Source: Thermoactinomyces daqus (lineage in GTDB: Bacteria > Bacillota > Bacilli > Thermoactinomycetales > Thermoactinomycetaceae). Taken from it: a stretch of 64,000 bases of DNA. Made by a program: the position numbers and the translations under genes. Numbering within the stretch: the first letter of the stretch is position 1; every line of letters begins with the position of its first letter. This document shows positions 17,667-25,942 of the stretch, piece after piece. Under the pieces are notes generated by a model that made no database searches, was not told the origin of the DNA, and worked only from the letters and a program-made list of their open reading frames with translations. The stretch is taken from NCBI RefSeq assembly GCF_000763315.1, contig NZ_JPST01000021.1, forward strand, positions 62,001 to 126,000. The letters are read 5' to 3'.

Positions 17667-18236
17667 CTAATCCCCCCGGATCGTCAATAACTCGGACAGC
17701 GGAGTGCGGCGTTTTGGTTTTGGGGCTTGATCAAAATATCCCATCAGAAGGAGACCAACCAGTTTCTCGCCCGGCTTGAGCCCCAGTTCCTCCGGGTAAG
17801 CCCGCCCCAGATCTGTGCCGTAATAACTTTTCCATACCATGCCAAGCCCTTTCTCCCAGGCGAGAAGTTGAATATTTTGAATCAGGGCCGCAGTCGCGCA
17901 GAGATCATCTTCCCATTGCTGTCGTTCTTCGCTTTCCTCCATGATGACGAATAAATAGATGGGGACGGTGCGCAAGTACGTTTCAAATGCTTTTAAAGTC
18001 GGAGCAGGCAGATGGGAGTAAACTTTCATGGATAATGCGATAATTTCCTCCCTGCGATTTCCGTGCACCAGCAGGAAGCGCCATGGCTCTTTTTCCTTGT
18101 GAAAGGGGGCCCAATTGGCAGTTTCCAAAATCTCCTTCATCACATCCAGCGGAACCGGATCAGGGCGGAACTGGCGTACGGTCCGCCGCTCCCGAATCAC
18201 TTCGGTCAACGAACGAAGAGTGATTGATTTACTCAT
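17667..18236 (-). CDS. Nitroreductase-family protein under Fur control
   Basis: 189 residues. It has the nitroreductase fold marks: RERRTVRQFRPDPVP near residue 18 (FMN phosphate contact), TANWAPFHKEKEPWRF near 40 and GLGMVWKSYYG near 125. Such enzymes reduce quinones or nitro compounds with FMN and NAD(P)H. The start at 18236 follows GGGAGG. It has its own Fur box and lies between that box and the siderophore operon, so an iron-related function (for example reduction of ferric siderophore, or flavin turnover in iron starvation) is a reasonable inference, not shown. Confidence 0.85.
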   Translation of the reverse strand: MSKSITLRSLTEVIRERRTVRQFRPDPVPLDVMKEILETANWAPFHKEKEPWRFLLVHGNRREEIIALSMKVYSHLPAPTLKAFETYLRTVPIYLFVIMEESEERQQWEDDLCATAALIQNIQLLAWEKGLGMVWKSYYGTDLGRAYPEELGLKPGEKLVGLLLMGYFDQAPKPKRRTPLSELLTIRGD

Positions 18237-18269
18237 GTTTTGCCTCCCAGCGATCATGAATCAATTTAT

Positions 18270-18288
18270 GATAACGATTATCATTATC
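18270..18288 (-). promoter_or_regulatory. Fur box of the nitroreductase gene
   Basis: GATAACGATTATCATTATC, 17 of 19 to the Fur consensus, 34 bases upstream of the start codon. The remaining gap up to cadC (18290-18480) shows no supportable gene. Confidence 0.85.
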
Positions 18289-18480
18289 ATATACAGAATT
18301 GAGAGGTCTGACAAGACGAAAAAATTCTTGCAGACAACATCGGCACATTCTGAGATGATTCCGGCAAGGATGTGAGGGTTGCGGGGGATCTTTGAGTGAC
18401 GATACGAAGTGCATGGAGGAGGAAGGTCAGCGCATTTTGCAATGCACTTTGCGAAAGAAATTTTAAATTTCCCATCAATT

Positions 18481-18510
18481 ATTCAAATGGTTGTTTGAGT
18501 ATTGTAATAT
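18481..18510 (+). promoter_or_regulatory. CadC operator and promoter
   Basis: ATTCAAATGGTTGTTTGAGT (18481-18500) is an imperfect dyad like the known CadC/SmtB-type operator (ATTCAAATA...TTTGAAT). It overlaps a plausible -35 TTCAAA (18482-18487) with -10 TAATAT (18505-18510). Confidence 0.7.
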
Positions 18511-18549
18511 AAGAAAATAACCGTCAGATTGTGGCGCGAGGTGCATGGT

Positions 18550-18924
18550 ATGAGTGAAGACCGCTGTGAGATCTATTGTTTTGATGCCGATAAAGTGGAG
18601 CGGGTGCAAGCGCATTTGCAAGCGGTGAATCCGCTGGAGACGGCGCAACTGTTCAAGGCACTGGCCGATCCGACCCGCTTGAAGGTCGCTTATGCGCTCA
18701 TGCAGGAGGGGGAGCTGTGCGTCTGCGATGTTGCCAATATTATTGAATCTTCTCTGGCGACCGCTTCCCATCACTTGCGCTTGCTGCGAAACATGGGACT
18801 GGCCAAATACCGGAAGGAAGGGAAGCTCGTTTTTTATTCGCTTGATGATGACCATGTACGGCAGTTGATCGAGATCGCATTTTTGCATCAGAAAGAAGTG
18901 GGAGAGAATGGGGAAAAACGATAA
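18550..18924 (+). CDS. cadC: CadC, ArsR/SmtB-family metal-sensing repressor
   Basis: 124 residues. The winged helix lies at about 33-105, with recognition part SLATASHHLRLLRNMGL. The metal site ELCVCDV (two Cys near 56 and 58) and the N-terminal Cys pair (DRCEIYC) match CadC, which binds Cd(II), Pb(II) or Zn(II) through N-terminal and alpha-3 cysteines and then leaves DNA. The start ATG at 18550 follows GCGAGGTG; an earlier in-frame start lacks support. It overlaps cadA by 17 bases and lies behind a CadC-like operator, so autoregulation is likely. Confidence 0.92.
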   Translation: MSEDRCEIYCFDADKVERVQAHLQAVNPLETAQLFKALADPTRLKVAYALMQEGELCVCDVANIIESSLATASHHLRLLRNMGLAKYRKEGKLVFYSLDDDHVRQLIEIAFLHQKEVGENGEKR

Positions 18925-21025
18925 TTGTCATATGTACAGGGTCAAGGGTTTGACCTGCGCCGGATGTGCCGCCAAATTTGAAAGGAACGTCAAGGCCCTG
19001 CCAGGCGTGGAGGATGCCCGGATCAATTTCGGTGCATCGAAGCTGACTGTTTACGGAACCGCCTCGCTTGAGGAATTGGAAAAAGCAGGGGGCTTTGAAA
19101 ACCTGAAGCTGGTTCCGGACGGTCTGCGTGAAGAGGAGGAACGGACTCCGGTTTGGAAAAAGCGGGAGAATCAGCGGTTATTTTTCGCGCTGATCTTTCT
19201 CCTTCTGGGTTATGCTGCCGATGATCTGTATGGTGAAACGAGCGCCTTTGCGATTTTGACTATGGTGATCTCCATGCTCATCGGTGGCGCCGGGCTGTTT
19301 GTGAATGGGATCAAAAGCATGATCCGCCTCGATTTTGATATGAAAGCGCTGATGACGATCGCCGTCGTCGGGGCTGCCGCCATCGGGGAATGGGGCGAAG
19401 GAGCGACAGTTGTCGTACTGTTTGCCATCAGTGAAATTCTCGAGTCATACTCGATGGACAAGGCGAGGCAATCCATCCGCTCGCTGATGGATTTGGCCCC
19501 GAAACAGGCGACCGTGCGGCGCAATCAGGCTGAGTTCACCCTGCCTGTCGATGAGATCGAAACAGGGGATATTCTGCTGGTCAAGCCGGGGCAGAAAATC
19601 GCCATGGATGGGGTCGTTGTGTCGGGTTCCTCCGCTGTCAACCAGGCCCCCATTACCGGTGAATCGATTCCGGTCGCCAAATCGGCGGGAGATGAGGTGT
19701 TTGCCGGCACCATAAATGAAGAAGGTTACCTGGAAATCAAGGTGACCAAGCAGGTTCGGGACACCACCCTTTCCAAAATCATTTATCTGGTGGAGGAAGC
19801 ACAGGCGGAAAGGGCTTCTTCTCAAGCGTTCATCGACCGGTTTGCCAAAGTTTACACCCCGGCCGTTTTGCTCCTTGCCCTGCTCGTCGCCCTGATTCCG
19901 CCGCTGTTTTTTCACGGGGCTTGGTCTGTCTGGATTTACCGTGCGCTGGCGCTTCTGGTGGTCGGATGCCCATGTGCTCTGGTGATTTCCACTCCGGTGG
20001 CCATCGTCACGGCGATTGGAAACGCGGCACGAAACGGAGTTCTGATCAAGGGCGGAATCCATTTGGAGGAAGCGGGCTCCTTGACGGCCATCGCCTTTGA
20101 TAAAACCGGAACCCTGACGCGGGGGCGCCCGGTGGTTACAGATTTTATTTCCTTCACCGGCCAAGAACAGGCCCACTTGCAAATTGCCGCCTCGATTGAA
20201 CGTCATTCGCAGCACCCGCTGGCCGCCGCCCTGCTGGATAAAGCGAAGGAGTCGGCAGTTTTGGTTGGGGAAGCAGAAGATTTTCAATCGGTTACCGGAA
20301 AAGGCGTCCGGGCCAAAGTGGACGGAAAGCACTATTATGCGGGCCGTCCGGATTGGTTGGCAGAAATCCTGCCGAACAGCATTCCGATTGACATTGAAGA
20401 AAAGGTGAAAAGCTATCGAAAACAGGGGAAAACGGTCGTGCTGCTGGCTGATGAAGAGAAAGCCTTGGCACTGGCCGCCATTTCCGATGAACTTCGTGAG
20501 CACAGCCGGGAAGCGGTAGAGCGGTTGCACCGGATCGGAATCAGGAGAACCGTCATGCTGACAGGGGATAACCGCGAGACAGCCGACGCCATAGGCAACC
20601 GGTTGGGGATCAGGGAAATTGAAGCGGAGCTTTTGCCTGAGGAAAAATTGGAGCGGATCAAAGCGGTCCGTAACAGCGGAAACCGGGTGGCAATGGTCGG
20701 AGACGGCGTCAATGATGCCCCGGCCTTGGCTGCTGCAACAGTCGGCATTGCCATGGGCGGGGCAGGAACAGACGCGGCATTGGAGACAGCGGATATTGTG
20801 CTTATGGGAGATGACTTGCGAAAACTTCCGTTTACCATCGGGCTGAGCCGCAAAACGCTTGGCATTATCAAGCAAAACATCACCATCTCTTTTGCCATCA
20901 AGTTTCTCGCTTTGCTGCTTATCATTCCGGGATGGTTAACGCTGTGGATGGCCGTTTTTGCCGATATGGGCAGCACCCTGATCGTCACTCTGAATGCGAT
21001 GAGACTTCTGAAAATCAAGGAATAA
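18908..21025 (+). CDS. cadA: Cd/Zn/Pb-exporting P1B-type ATPase
   Basis: 705 residues, usual for CadA. One N-terminal heavy-metal domain with LTCAGCAAKF (near residue 15), the actuator TGES (near 256), the membrane CPC in VVGCPCALVIST (near 355), phosphorylation site DKTGT (near 398) and GDGVNDAPA (near 600). CPC plus single HMA plus cadC linkage points to Cd/Zn/Pb efflux rather than copper. Translation is coupled to cadC by overlap. A strong terminator follows. Confidence 0.93.
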   Translation: MGKNDNCHMYRVKGLTCAGCAAKFERNVKALPGVEDARINFGASKLTVYGTASLEELEKAGGFENLKLVPDGLREEEERTPVWKKRENQRLFFALIFLLLGYAADDLYGETSAFAILTMVISMLIGGAGLFVNGIKSMIRLDFDMKALMTIAVVGAAAIGEWGEGATVVVLFAISEILESYSMDKARQSIRSLMDLAPKQATVRRNQAEFTLPVDEIETGDILLVKPGQKIAMDGVVVSGSSAVNQAPITGESIPVAKSAGDEVFAGTINEEGYLEIKVTKQVRDTTLSKIIYLVEEAQAERASSQAFIDRFAKVYTPAVLLLALLVALIPPLFFHGAWSVWIYRALALLVVGCPCALVISTPVAIVTAIGNAARNGVLIKGGIHLEEAGSLTAIAFDKTGTLTRGRPVVTDFISFTGQEQAHLQIAASIERHSQHPLAAALLDKAKESAVLVGEAEDFQSVTGKGVRAKVDGKHYYAGRPDWLAEILPNSIPIDIEEKVKSYRKQGKTVVLLADEEKALALAAISDELREHSREAVERLHRIGIRRTVMLTGDNRETADAIGNRLGIREIEAELLPEEKLERIKAVRNSGNRVAMVGDGVNDAPALAAATVGIAMGGAGTDAALETADIVLMGDDLRKLPFTIGLSRKTLGIIKQNITISFAIKFLALLLIIPGWLTLWMAVFADMGSTLIVTLNAMRLLKIKE

Positions 21026-21048
21026 AGCCGTTTTATACGGAAGCGGAC

Positions 21049-21102
21049 ACAGGCGCCGAATGCGAAAGAAAGATTCTTCCCGCAAGTTCGGCGCCTGTTT
21101 TG
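21049..21102 (+). terminator. Terminator of cadCA
   Basis: Twelve-base perfect stem ACAGGCGCCGAA / TTCGGCGCCTGT (21049-21060, 21087-21098) followed by TTT. Confidence 0.85.
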
Positions 21103-21159
21103 CAAAGATCGCCCGTTCGTGGGCAATGGTGAATCCTCATCATAGATTTTCGATCTCTT

Positions 21160-21921
21160 TTACAGATAATCAATAATTTGTTTGCCGATCAGAAGGATGG
21201 TGACCGAGACAAACAGCACTTTGACATAGGAGGCCCCTTTGCGCAGAGCGACATTTGAGCCGACCAGCGCGCCCAACAGCATGGCTGTTCCCATGGGAAT
21301 TCCATAGACAAAATTGACATCATGTAGACAGATAAAAAAGATGAGTGCGGCTATGTTGCTGGTGAAGTTGAGCAACCGGGCTTTTGCTGCAGCCTGGATG
21401 AAATCAAACCCCAGCAGCAAAAACGAAAACATGAGAAAAGAACCGGTTCCCCCACCGAAAAAACCATCATAAAAACCGATGGCAAAGCTGGCCATGGCAA
21501 TGAAAATACCGGTCTTGACCGTAAATTGTTCAAACTTCGATTCCCGCCCCCACTCCTTTTTCAGCAAAGAATAAAACGTAACCAGGATTAAGAAAACGAT
21601 GATCAACGGTCTTAAAAAATCGGAAGAGATTTGCTTGACAGTATAAACGCCCAATATCGAACCGGCGAACGACAAAGGAAGGAGATATTTGACCAGTCGA
21701 AAATTGATTTTCCCAGAACGGATATATGTAATGGTACTGGTCAGAGAGGAAATCGTGCCCGCCAGTTTGTTGGTTCCCAGCACGACGGTGGGCGGCAGCC
21801 CGGTCATCATCAGGGCGGGAATGGAGATCAGGCCGCCTCCCCCCACCACGGAGTCGATAAACGAGGCCAAAAAGCCGGATGCGATCAAAAACAGAAGCAT
21901 GCCAATGTTTAAATGTTCCAT
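21160..21921 (-). CDS. TauE/SafE (TSUP) family permease
   Basis: 253 residues with about eight membrane segments. Two repeat motifs of the family are visible: DSVVGGGGLISIPAL near residue 23 and YDGFFGGGTGSFLMF near 155. Members export or import sulfite, sulfoacetate or other organosulfur anions across the cytoplasmic membrane; the substrate here is not indicated by any neighbour. The start ATG has AGGAGA ten bases upstream. It is transcribed away from the small gene at 22068. Confidence 0.88.
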   Translation of the reverse strand: MEHLNIGMLLFLIASGFLASFIDSVVGGGGLISIPALMMTGLPPTVVLGTNKLAGTISSLTSTITYIRSGKINFRLVKYLLPLSFAGSILGVYTVKQISSDFLRPLIIVFLILVTFYSLLKKEWGRESKFEQFTVKTGIFIAMASFAIGFYDGFFGGGTGSFLMFSFLLLGFDFIQAAAKARLLNFTSNIAALIFFICLHDVNFVYGIPMGTAMLLGALVGSNVALRKGASYVKVLFVSVTILLIGKQIIDYL

Positions 21922-22067
21922 CTCTTGGGTGTCTCCTATACTGTAATTTTTGCGTTTTTTGTGTTAAAATCGTTTTTTTTATATTACCACGATTTTCACC
22001 GCTGATCGCAAAATGAATTTTCCGGGCAATCATCGCGCAAACTAAGGATTCAAAAGGAGGCATCGGA

Positions 22068-22220
22068 ATGAAGGAAAAGCAGAAAGAAGCGAACAAAATC
22101 GCTCCCGGGTTAAACGATCATGAGGAATTGGAGAAGAAAGCGACGAAAGAGGAAATTGCCCGGGGCGATTATACAGAGGTCACAACTTTGTCTTTAGATG
22201 AAGTCGATCCATCTGACTGA
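22068..22220 (+). CDS. 50-aa charged small protein
   Basis: ATG at 22068 eight bases after AAAAGGAGG, 50 codons, TGA. It is rich in Lys/Glu: MKEKQKEANKIAPGLNDHEE at the start, GDYTEVTTLSLDEVDPSD at the end. No signal, no membrane segment. Good ribosome site, protein-like composition and an immediate terminator make it a credible gene. Several Bacillales small spore or stress proteins have this look, but I do not recognise the family. Confidence 0.72.
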   Translation: MKEKQKEANKIAPGLNDHEELEKKATKEEIARGDYTEVTTLSLDEVDPSD

Positions 22221-22223
22221 AAC

Positions 22224-22262
22224 AAACCCGCCGCCCGGCATGTGATCGGGAAGGCGGGTTTT
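22224..22262. terminator. Terminator between convergent genes
   Basis: AAACCCGCC / GGCGGGTTTT hairpin (22224-22232, 22253-22262), good in both directions. Confidence 0.8.
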
Positions 22263-22283
22263 CCTGTTTGCTGTGCCGGATTT

Positions 22284-23408
22284 TCAGGAACAAACCTTGA
22301 TCAGGCGCGCCAGGTTTCGGGCGGTTTCCATCAGAAGGGAAGCGGTTTGGTCCATGGCCTCTTCCAGAGAGAGCGGTCTTCGTTGAATGGAGTGCAGACT
22401 GACAAAATGGCTGCTTAAAGCTTCGGCTCCCGGTTCGATGCTGCCGGAGAGGAGGAGTGCTTTGGCACCGTGTTTTTGCGCCAATTGCGCCACGAAAACG
22501 GGAAGCTTGCCGTATTGGGTCTGGAAGTCAGTTTTTCCTTCGCCGGTAATCACCCAGTCAGCTCCGGCGATTTTTTCCTCCAAATGAACCAGGTCTGCGA
22601 TCAGCTTTGCCCCGCTTTTTATTTTGGCTTGCAACAGGAGGAAAGCAAATACCAGACCGCCGGCAGCCCCGGCTCCGGGAACCGTTTGCAGTGACCTGCC
22701 TGTCAGTGTTTCGAGGCACCGCGCATACTTTTGCATGCCCCGTTCCAGCTGTTTCAGCTGTTCGGGGGTTGCCCCCTTTTGCGGACCGAAGACGCTGGTT
22801 GCTCCCTGGTCGCCACACAGCGGATTTTGCACATCGCTGGCGACGAGAATTTCACTTTCAAACAGACGGGGATCCAATCCGCTGAGGTCGGTTTTGACAA
22901 CGTGATCGAGCGAGATTCCGACCGGGGGCAGCGGTTGATTTTGTGCATCGAGGAAAGTGGCTCCCGGCGCCTGAAGCATGCCCATTCCCCCGTCATTGGT
23001 CGCACTTCCCCCCAGTCCGACGATAAAGCGCCGGTAGCCTTGATCCAAGGCATGTCTGATCGCTTGCCCGATGCCGAGGGTTGAAGTGTGCAACGGGTTT
23101 CGCTCGTTTTTGGGCACCATGGGCAAGCCGGCGATATTGGCTGTTTCAATGACTGCCGTTTGTTTGTCGATCACACCGTAGCAGGTCGTGACAGGCTTGA
23201 GGAGCGGTCCTGCCACTTCGACGGATTGTGTTTTACCGCCGGTGGCATAAACCACTGCGTCAATCGTGCCTTCACCACCGTCCGCCATCGGAATCACCGT
23301 TACCTCAGCCTCGGGAATTTCCGATGTAAACGCCTTCATAATGGTGAGTCCCACTTCTTTGGCCGGCAAACTGCCTTTATACGAATCGGGTGCAATGATG
23401 ATTCTCAT
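22284..23408 (-). CDS. glxK: Glycerate 2-kinase (GlxK/GarK family)
   Basis: 374 residues, full length. The N-terminus MRIIIAPDSYKGSLPAKEV and the blocks PMADGGEGTIDA, GLGGSATNDGGMG, PGAGAAGGLVFA and TGEGKTDFQT are those of family-I glycerate kinases, which phosphorylate D-glycerate in glyoxylate and glucarate/galactarate breakdown. ATG with AGAGGAAG upstream. It appears monocistronic. No other glycerate-pathway gene is adjacent. Confidence 0.92.
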   Translation of the reverse strand: MRIIIAPDSYKGSLPAKEVGLTIMKAFTSEIPEAEVTVIPMADGGEGTIDAVVYATGGKTQSVEVAGPLLKPVTTCYGVIDKQTAVIETANIAGLPMVPKNERNPLHTSTLGIGQAIRHALDQGYRRFIVGLGGSATNDGGMGMLQAPGATFLDAQNQPLPPVGISLDHVVKTDLSGLDPRLFESEILVASDVQNPLCGDQGATSVFGPQKGATPEQLKQLERGMQKYARCLETLTGRSLQTVPGAGAAGGLVFAFLLLQAKIKSGAKLIADLVHLEEKIAGADWVITGEGKTDFQTQYGKLPVFVAQLAQKHGAKALLLSGSIEPGAEALSSHFVSLHSIQRRPLSLEEAMDQTASLLMETARNLARLIKVCS

Positions 23409-23488
23409 AAAGCTTCCTCTCAGTGTATGGGTGTTTTCGTTTATGGTAATTCATTTTCAGATAAAAGTCATTCTGCTCTTTAAAAAAT

Positions 23489-23533
23489 AAAATCCCGTTT
23501 TTCCAGCCACAGAGGGAGGAACAACGGGATTTT
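23489..23533 (-). terminator. Terminator of the Bcr/CflA gene
   Basis: AAAATCCCGTT / AACGGGATTTT dyad, followed on the minus strand by an A/T-rich run. Confidence 0.75.
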
Positions 23534-23539
23534 GGCAAA

Positions 23540-24769
23540 TCAGGAGGATTTCCGCTTGCGAATGAGGAGCAGGTAGCTGAGAACGGCGCCGGCTTCGGCC
23601 AGAGCGATGATGATTCCCATAGGCACGGCGGAATGGTTACCGGCGATGCCCACGAGCGGGGCAGCGATTCCGCCGGAAACATAGGAGAGCAATCCGAGCA
23701 ATGCCGAAGCGCTGCCTGCTGCTTTTCCCTGGTTTTGCATCGCCAGAGAAAAACTTGCGCTCGAAACCATTCCGACGCTGGAGACCACCATGAACAAGGG
23801 AGGTAAAATGGCTGCCAGACCGGCACCGAGCAAAATGGCGGCCAGCAGCAGAACCCCGCCGGTTGCGGCTATGCCAAGCCCGATGAGGAGAAGCTTTGCT
23901 TCGCCGACCCGCCCTGCCAGTCTCCCGGTGACCTGGCTGGCGATGATGATGCCGGAGCCGTTAATGGCAAAGAAGAGGCTGAACATTTGCGGCGAGACGC
24001 CAAAAATGTCTTGCAGGACAAACGGAGAACCGGAAACATAGGCAAACAAGGCGGTGGTCACCATTCCTTGCGCCAGCACATAGCCCATGAAAAGACGGTC
24101 ACCGGCGAGATTGCGGATGGTGGACAGGGTATTTTTGATTCCGCCTTTGGCCCGGCGATCGACAGGCAGTGTTTCCGGCAGGGTGTACAAAGTGGAGAGC
24201 ATCATGATCGCACCCGCAATGCTCAGCACGATGAATACCCCGCGCCAAGAGGTGATGTTTAGCAACTGTCCGCCGATGATCGGAGCGAGGATCGGGGCCG
24301 CACCGTTGACCAGCATGAGAAGAGAAAAGAATTTGGTCAACTCCGGACCTGAGTAGAGATCGCGCACGATGGCACGGGCGATGACAATGCCCGCACCCCC
24401 CGACAGTCCCTGGATCAACCGGAGCAGGATCAAGACCCAAATCGAAGAGCTGAAAGCACATAACAGGGATGAAACGGTATAAAGGACGAGCCCGCAAAGA
24501 AGCGGAAGCCGCCGGCCGCGCGTATCGCTGAGCGGGCCTGCGACCAATTGCCCGAGCGAGAGCCCGATTAAACAGAATGTCAGGCTGAGCTGGGAGAGCG
24601 ATGTGCTGGTGTGAAGCCCCTTGGCCAGAACGGGCAGCGAAGGCAAATACATGTCAATGGACAGAGGGCCGAAGGAGACAAGAGATCCCAGCAGAAAGAT
24701 CATTCCAGCTCGGCGTGATCGGGTGGATTTCAGTAGGGTTGTGTCGTAACTGCCGAGCGATTTGCTCAT
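23540..24769 (-). CDS. Bcr/CflA-family multidrug exporter (MFS, 12 TM)
   Basis: 409 residues with twelve hydrophobic segments. The first-helix signature PLSIDMYLPSLP (near residue 36), loop 2-3 motif GPLSDTRGRRLPLL (near 79) and the IQGLSGGAG motif of segment 4-5 (near 118) place it in the Bcr/CflA drug/proton antiporter group (bicyclomycin, chloramphenicol, sulfonamide type). The start ATG has GGGAGG eleven bases upstream. There is no Fur box, so a role in siderophore export is possible but not supported. Confidence 0.88.
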   Translation of the reverse strand: MSKSLGSYDTTLLKSTRSRRAGMIFLLGSLVSFGPLSIDMYLPSLPVLAKGLHTSTSLSQLSLTFCLIGLSLGQLVAGPLSDTRGRRLPLLCGLVLYTVSSLLCAFSSSIWVLILLRLIQGLSGGAGIVIARAIVRDLYSGPELTKFFSLLMLVNGAAPILAPIIGGQLLNITSWRGVFIVLSIAGAIMMLSTLYTLPETLPVDRRAKGGIKNTLSTIRNLAGDRLFMGYVLAQGMVTTALFAYVSGSPFVLQDIFGVSPQMFSLFFAINGSGIIIASQVTGRLAGRVGEAKLLLIGLGIAATGGVLLLAAILLGAGLAAILPPLFMVVSSVGMVSSASFSLAMQNQGKAAGSASALLGLLSYVSGGIAAPLVGIAGNHSAVPMGIIIALAEAGAVLSYLLLIRKRKSS

Positions 24770-24994
24770 CTATGTTGAAACCTCCCTCATGGTTAAATCA
24801 GATGATGCTGAACAAGTAATTTGTTAGAAATGGAAAGTTTTCGTTAATCGAAATGATTTTAAGGTATTCCAACATGGACGTCAACCTGATCTTTTCGGCT
24901 ATTCCTTGTTGTTTCAATATTTTAAACTGATCTGGTTCCGCCGTTTTTTTTCTGATAAACTCTCTGTTATAAGAAGACCGGGAGGTTGAGAGAG

Positions 24995-25531
24995 GTGAAA
25001 GGAAAGAAGGCGCTGATCAACCTTTTTCGCGAGACGGAATTGCCTGAAGATTGGCTGAACCGGCATTTTCATGGTGGTTATATCAAAGAAGTGATCGTGG
25101 ATCAGGAGAAACGAACCTGGCAACTCTGTTTGCATCTTGTTGAACCTCTCGATCCGGATATTTGGCAGGAGTTCCGGTCCAGGGTAAAAAAACATTTTCA
25201 TCCGGCCATTCGCGTCTCCGTCCGGTTTGAGTATGACGCGGTTGAGCATCCGGTCGTGTTGCAAAAGTACAAATATTTTATTCAAAAAAATTTGCAGAAA
25301 CTGGTTACACCCGCAGCGGCTACCTGGTTCGGGCAAGCGGAGTGGCGGATCAATGGTGCGAAGATTGAAGTGATTTTTGCCAATCCGGCTGTTTTGCAGA
25401 TGGCGCGGCAGCGGGAGATCGATCGTCATGTAGAACGGTTTTACCGGCGCATTACGGGCAGGGGACTGCCGGTTGTTCTGTTATGCCGCCAACCGGATGA
25501 AGATCCTTCTTCTGAACGGTTTCCGGAATAA
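24995..25531 (+). pseudogene. Stand-alone N-terminal fragment of PolC-type DNA polymerase III
   Basis: 178 residues. LPEDWLNRHFHGGYIKEVIV, the KRTWQLCLHL strand, IWQEFRSRVKKHF, and WRINGAKIEVIFANPAVLQMARQRE align by eye with the first 170 residues of B. subtilis PolC (the two N-terminal domains before the OB and exonuclease domains). Nothing of the OB, exonuclease, PHP or polymerase domains follows. After the stop the -1 frame reads KKAQAEQLQAVQTSKE, like the PolC linker, so the gene was probably once longer. GTG 24995 has GGGAGG upstream; TTG 24986 is possible. Either a decayed duplicate or a small protein retaining the PolC protein-contact module. Confidence 0.7.
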
Positions 25532-25735
25532 AAAAGGCGCAGGCAGAACAGCTTCAGGCCGTGCAAACATCAAAGGAGCATTGCTTCCGAAAATGAGCGA
25601 TCGCGAAATGAAACGGCTGAAGTTTTGCCCACTTTTAATCTGACCGGCGATGATTCAGGACGGGGATTGGCTGAAAGTGCGGGGTCCGGCTGGTTTGATG
25701 TTTTTTCGCGCGATCTGATGCCGATTGACCATAAG

Positions 25736-25791
25736 AAAAGATCACCAGACTTACTGGATGGCACAATTATCACACCGTCTGGTGATCTTTT
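25736..25791. repeat. Perfect 15-bp inverted repeat
   Basis: AAAAGATCACCAGAC (25736-25750) and GTCTGGTGATCTTTT (25777-25791), separated by 26 bases. It could be a terminator of the PolC fragment or the end of a lost element. The stretch 25532-25850 otherwise shows no gene. Confidence 0.7.
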
Positions 25792-25850
25792 GGCAGTTCC
25801 GATTTACAAGGGAACCGAGTCTCTTGCATCCAGAATACGGGACGTTTAAA

Positions 25851-25925
25851 GAGGCCTGAGCCGTGTTCGGTGAAACACGTGTGCACGGTTTTTAGAGGGG
25901 GAACGGGCCGCCCTGCCCGACACCG
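25851..25925 (+). mobile_element. Probable 3' end of a group II intron (domain V/VI remnant)
   Basis: GAGCCGTG...GGTGAAAC...CACGGTTTTT at 25858-25893 has the domain V form: an 8-bp basal stem with the catalytic AGC triad, a GGTGAAA-type distal loop and a closing CACGGTTT. It is followed by AGAGGGGGAACGGGCCGCCC like a domain VI. No intron-encoded reverse transcriptase and no 5' intron end (GTGCG-type) occur upstream, so only the tail remains. Confidence 0.55.
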
Positions 25926-25942
25926 CTTATATCTCTTTTCCT

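Noticed and set aside
19445-20875. 476-codon minus-strand frame inside cadA
   Set aside because: Shadow of the ATPase gene; the cadA motifs are on the plus strand.
23540-24769. Bcr/CflA exporter as the siderophore exporter
   Set aside because: No Fur box and separated from the operon by unrelated genes; left as a general drug exporter.
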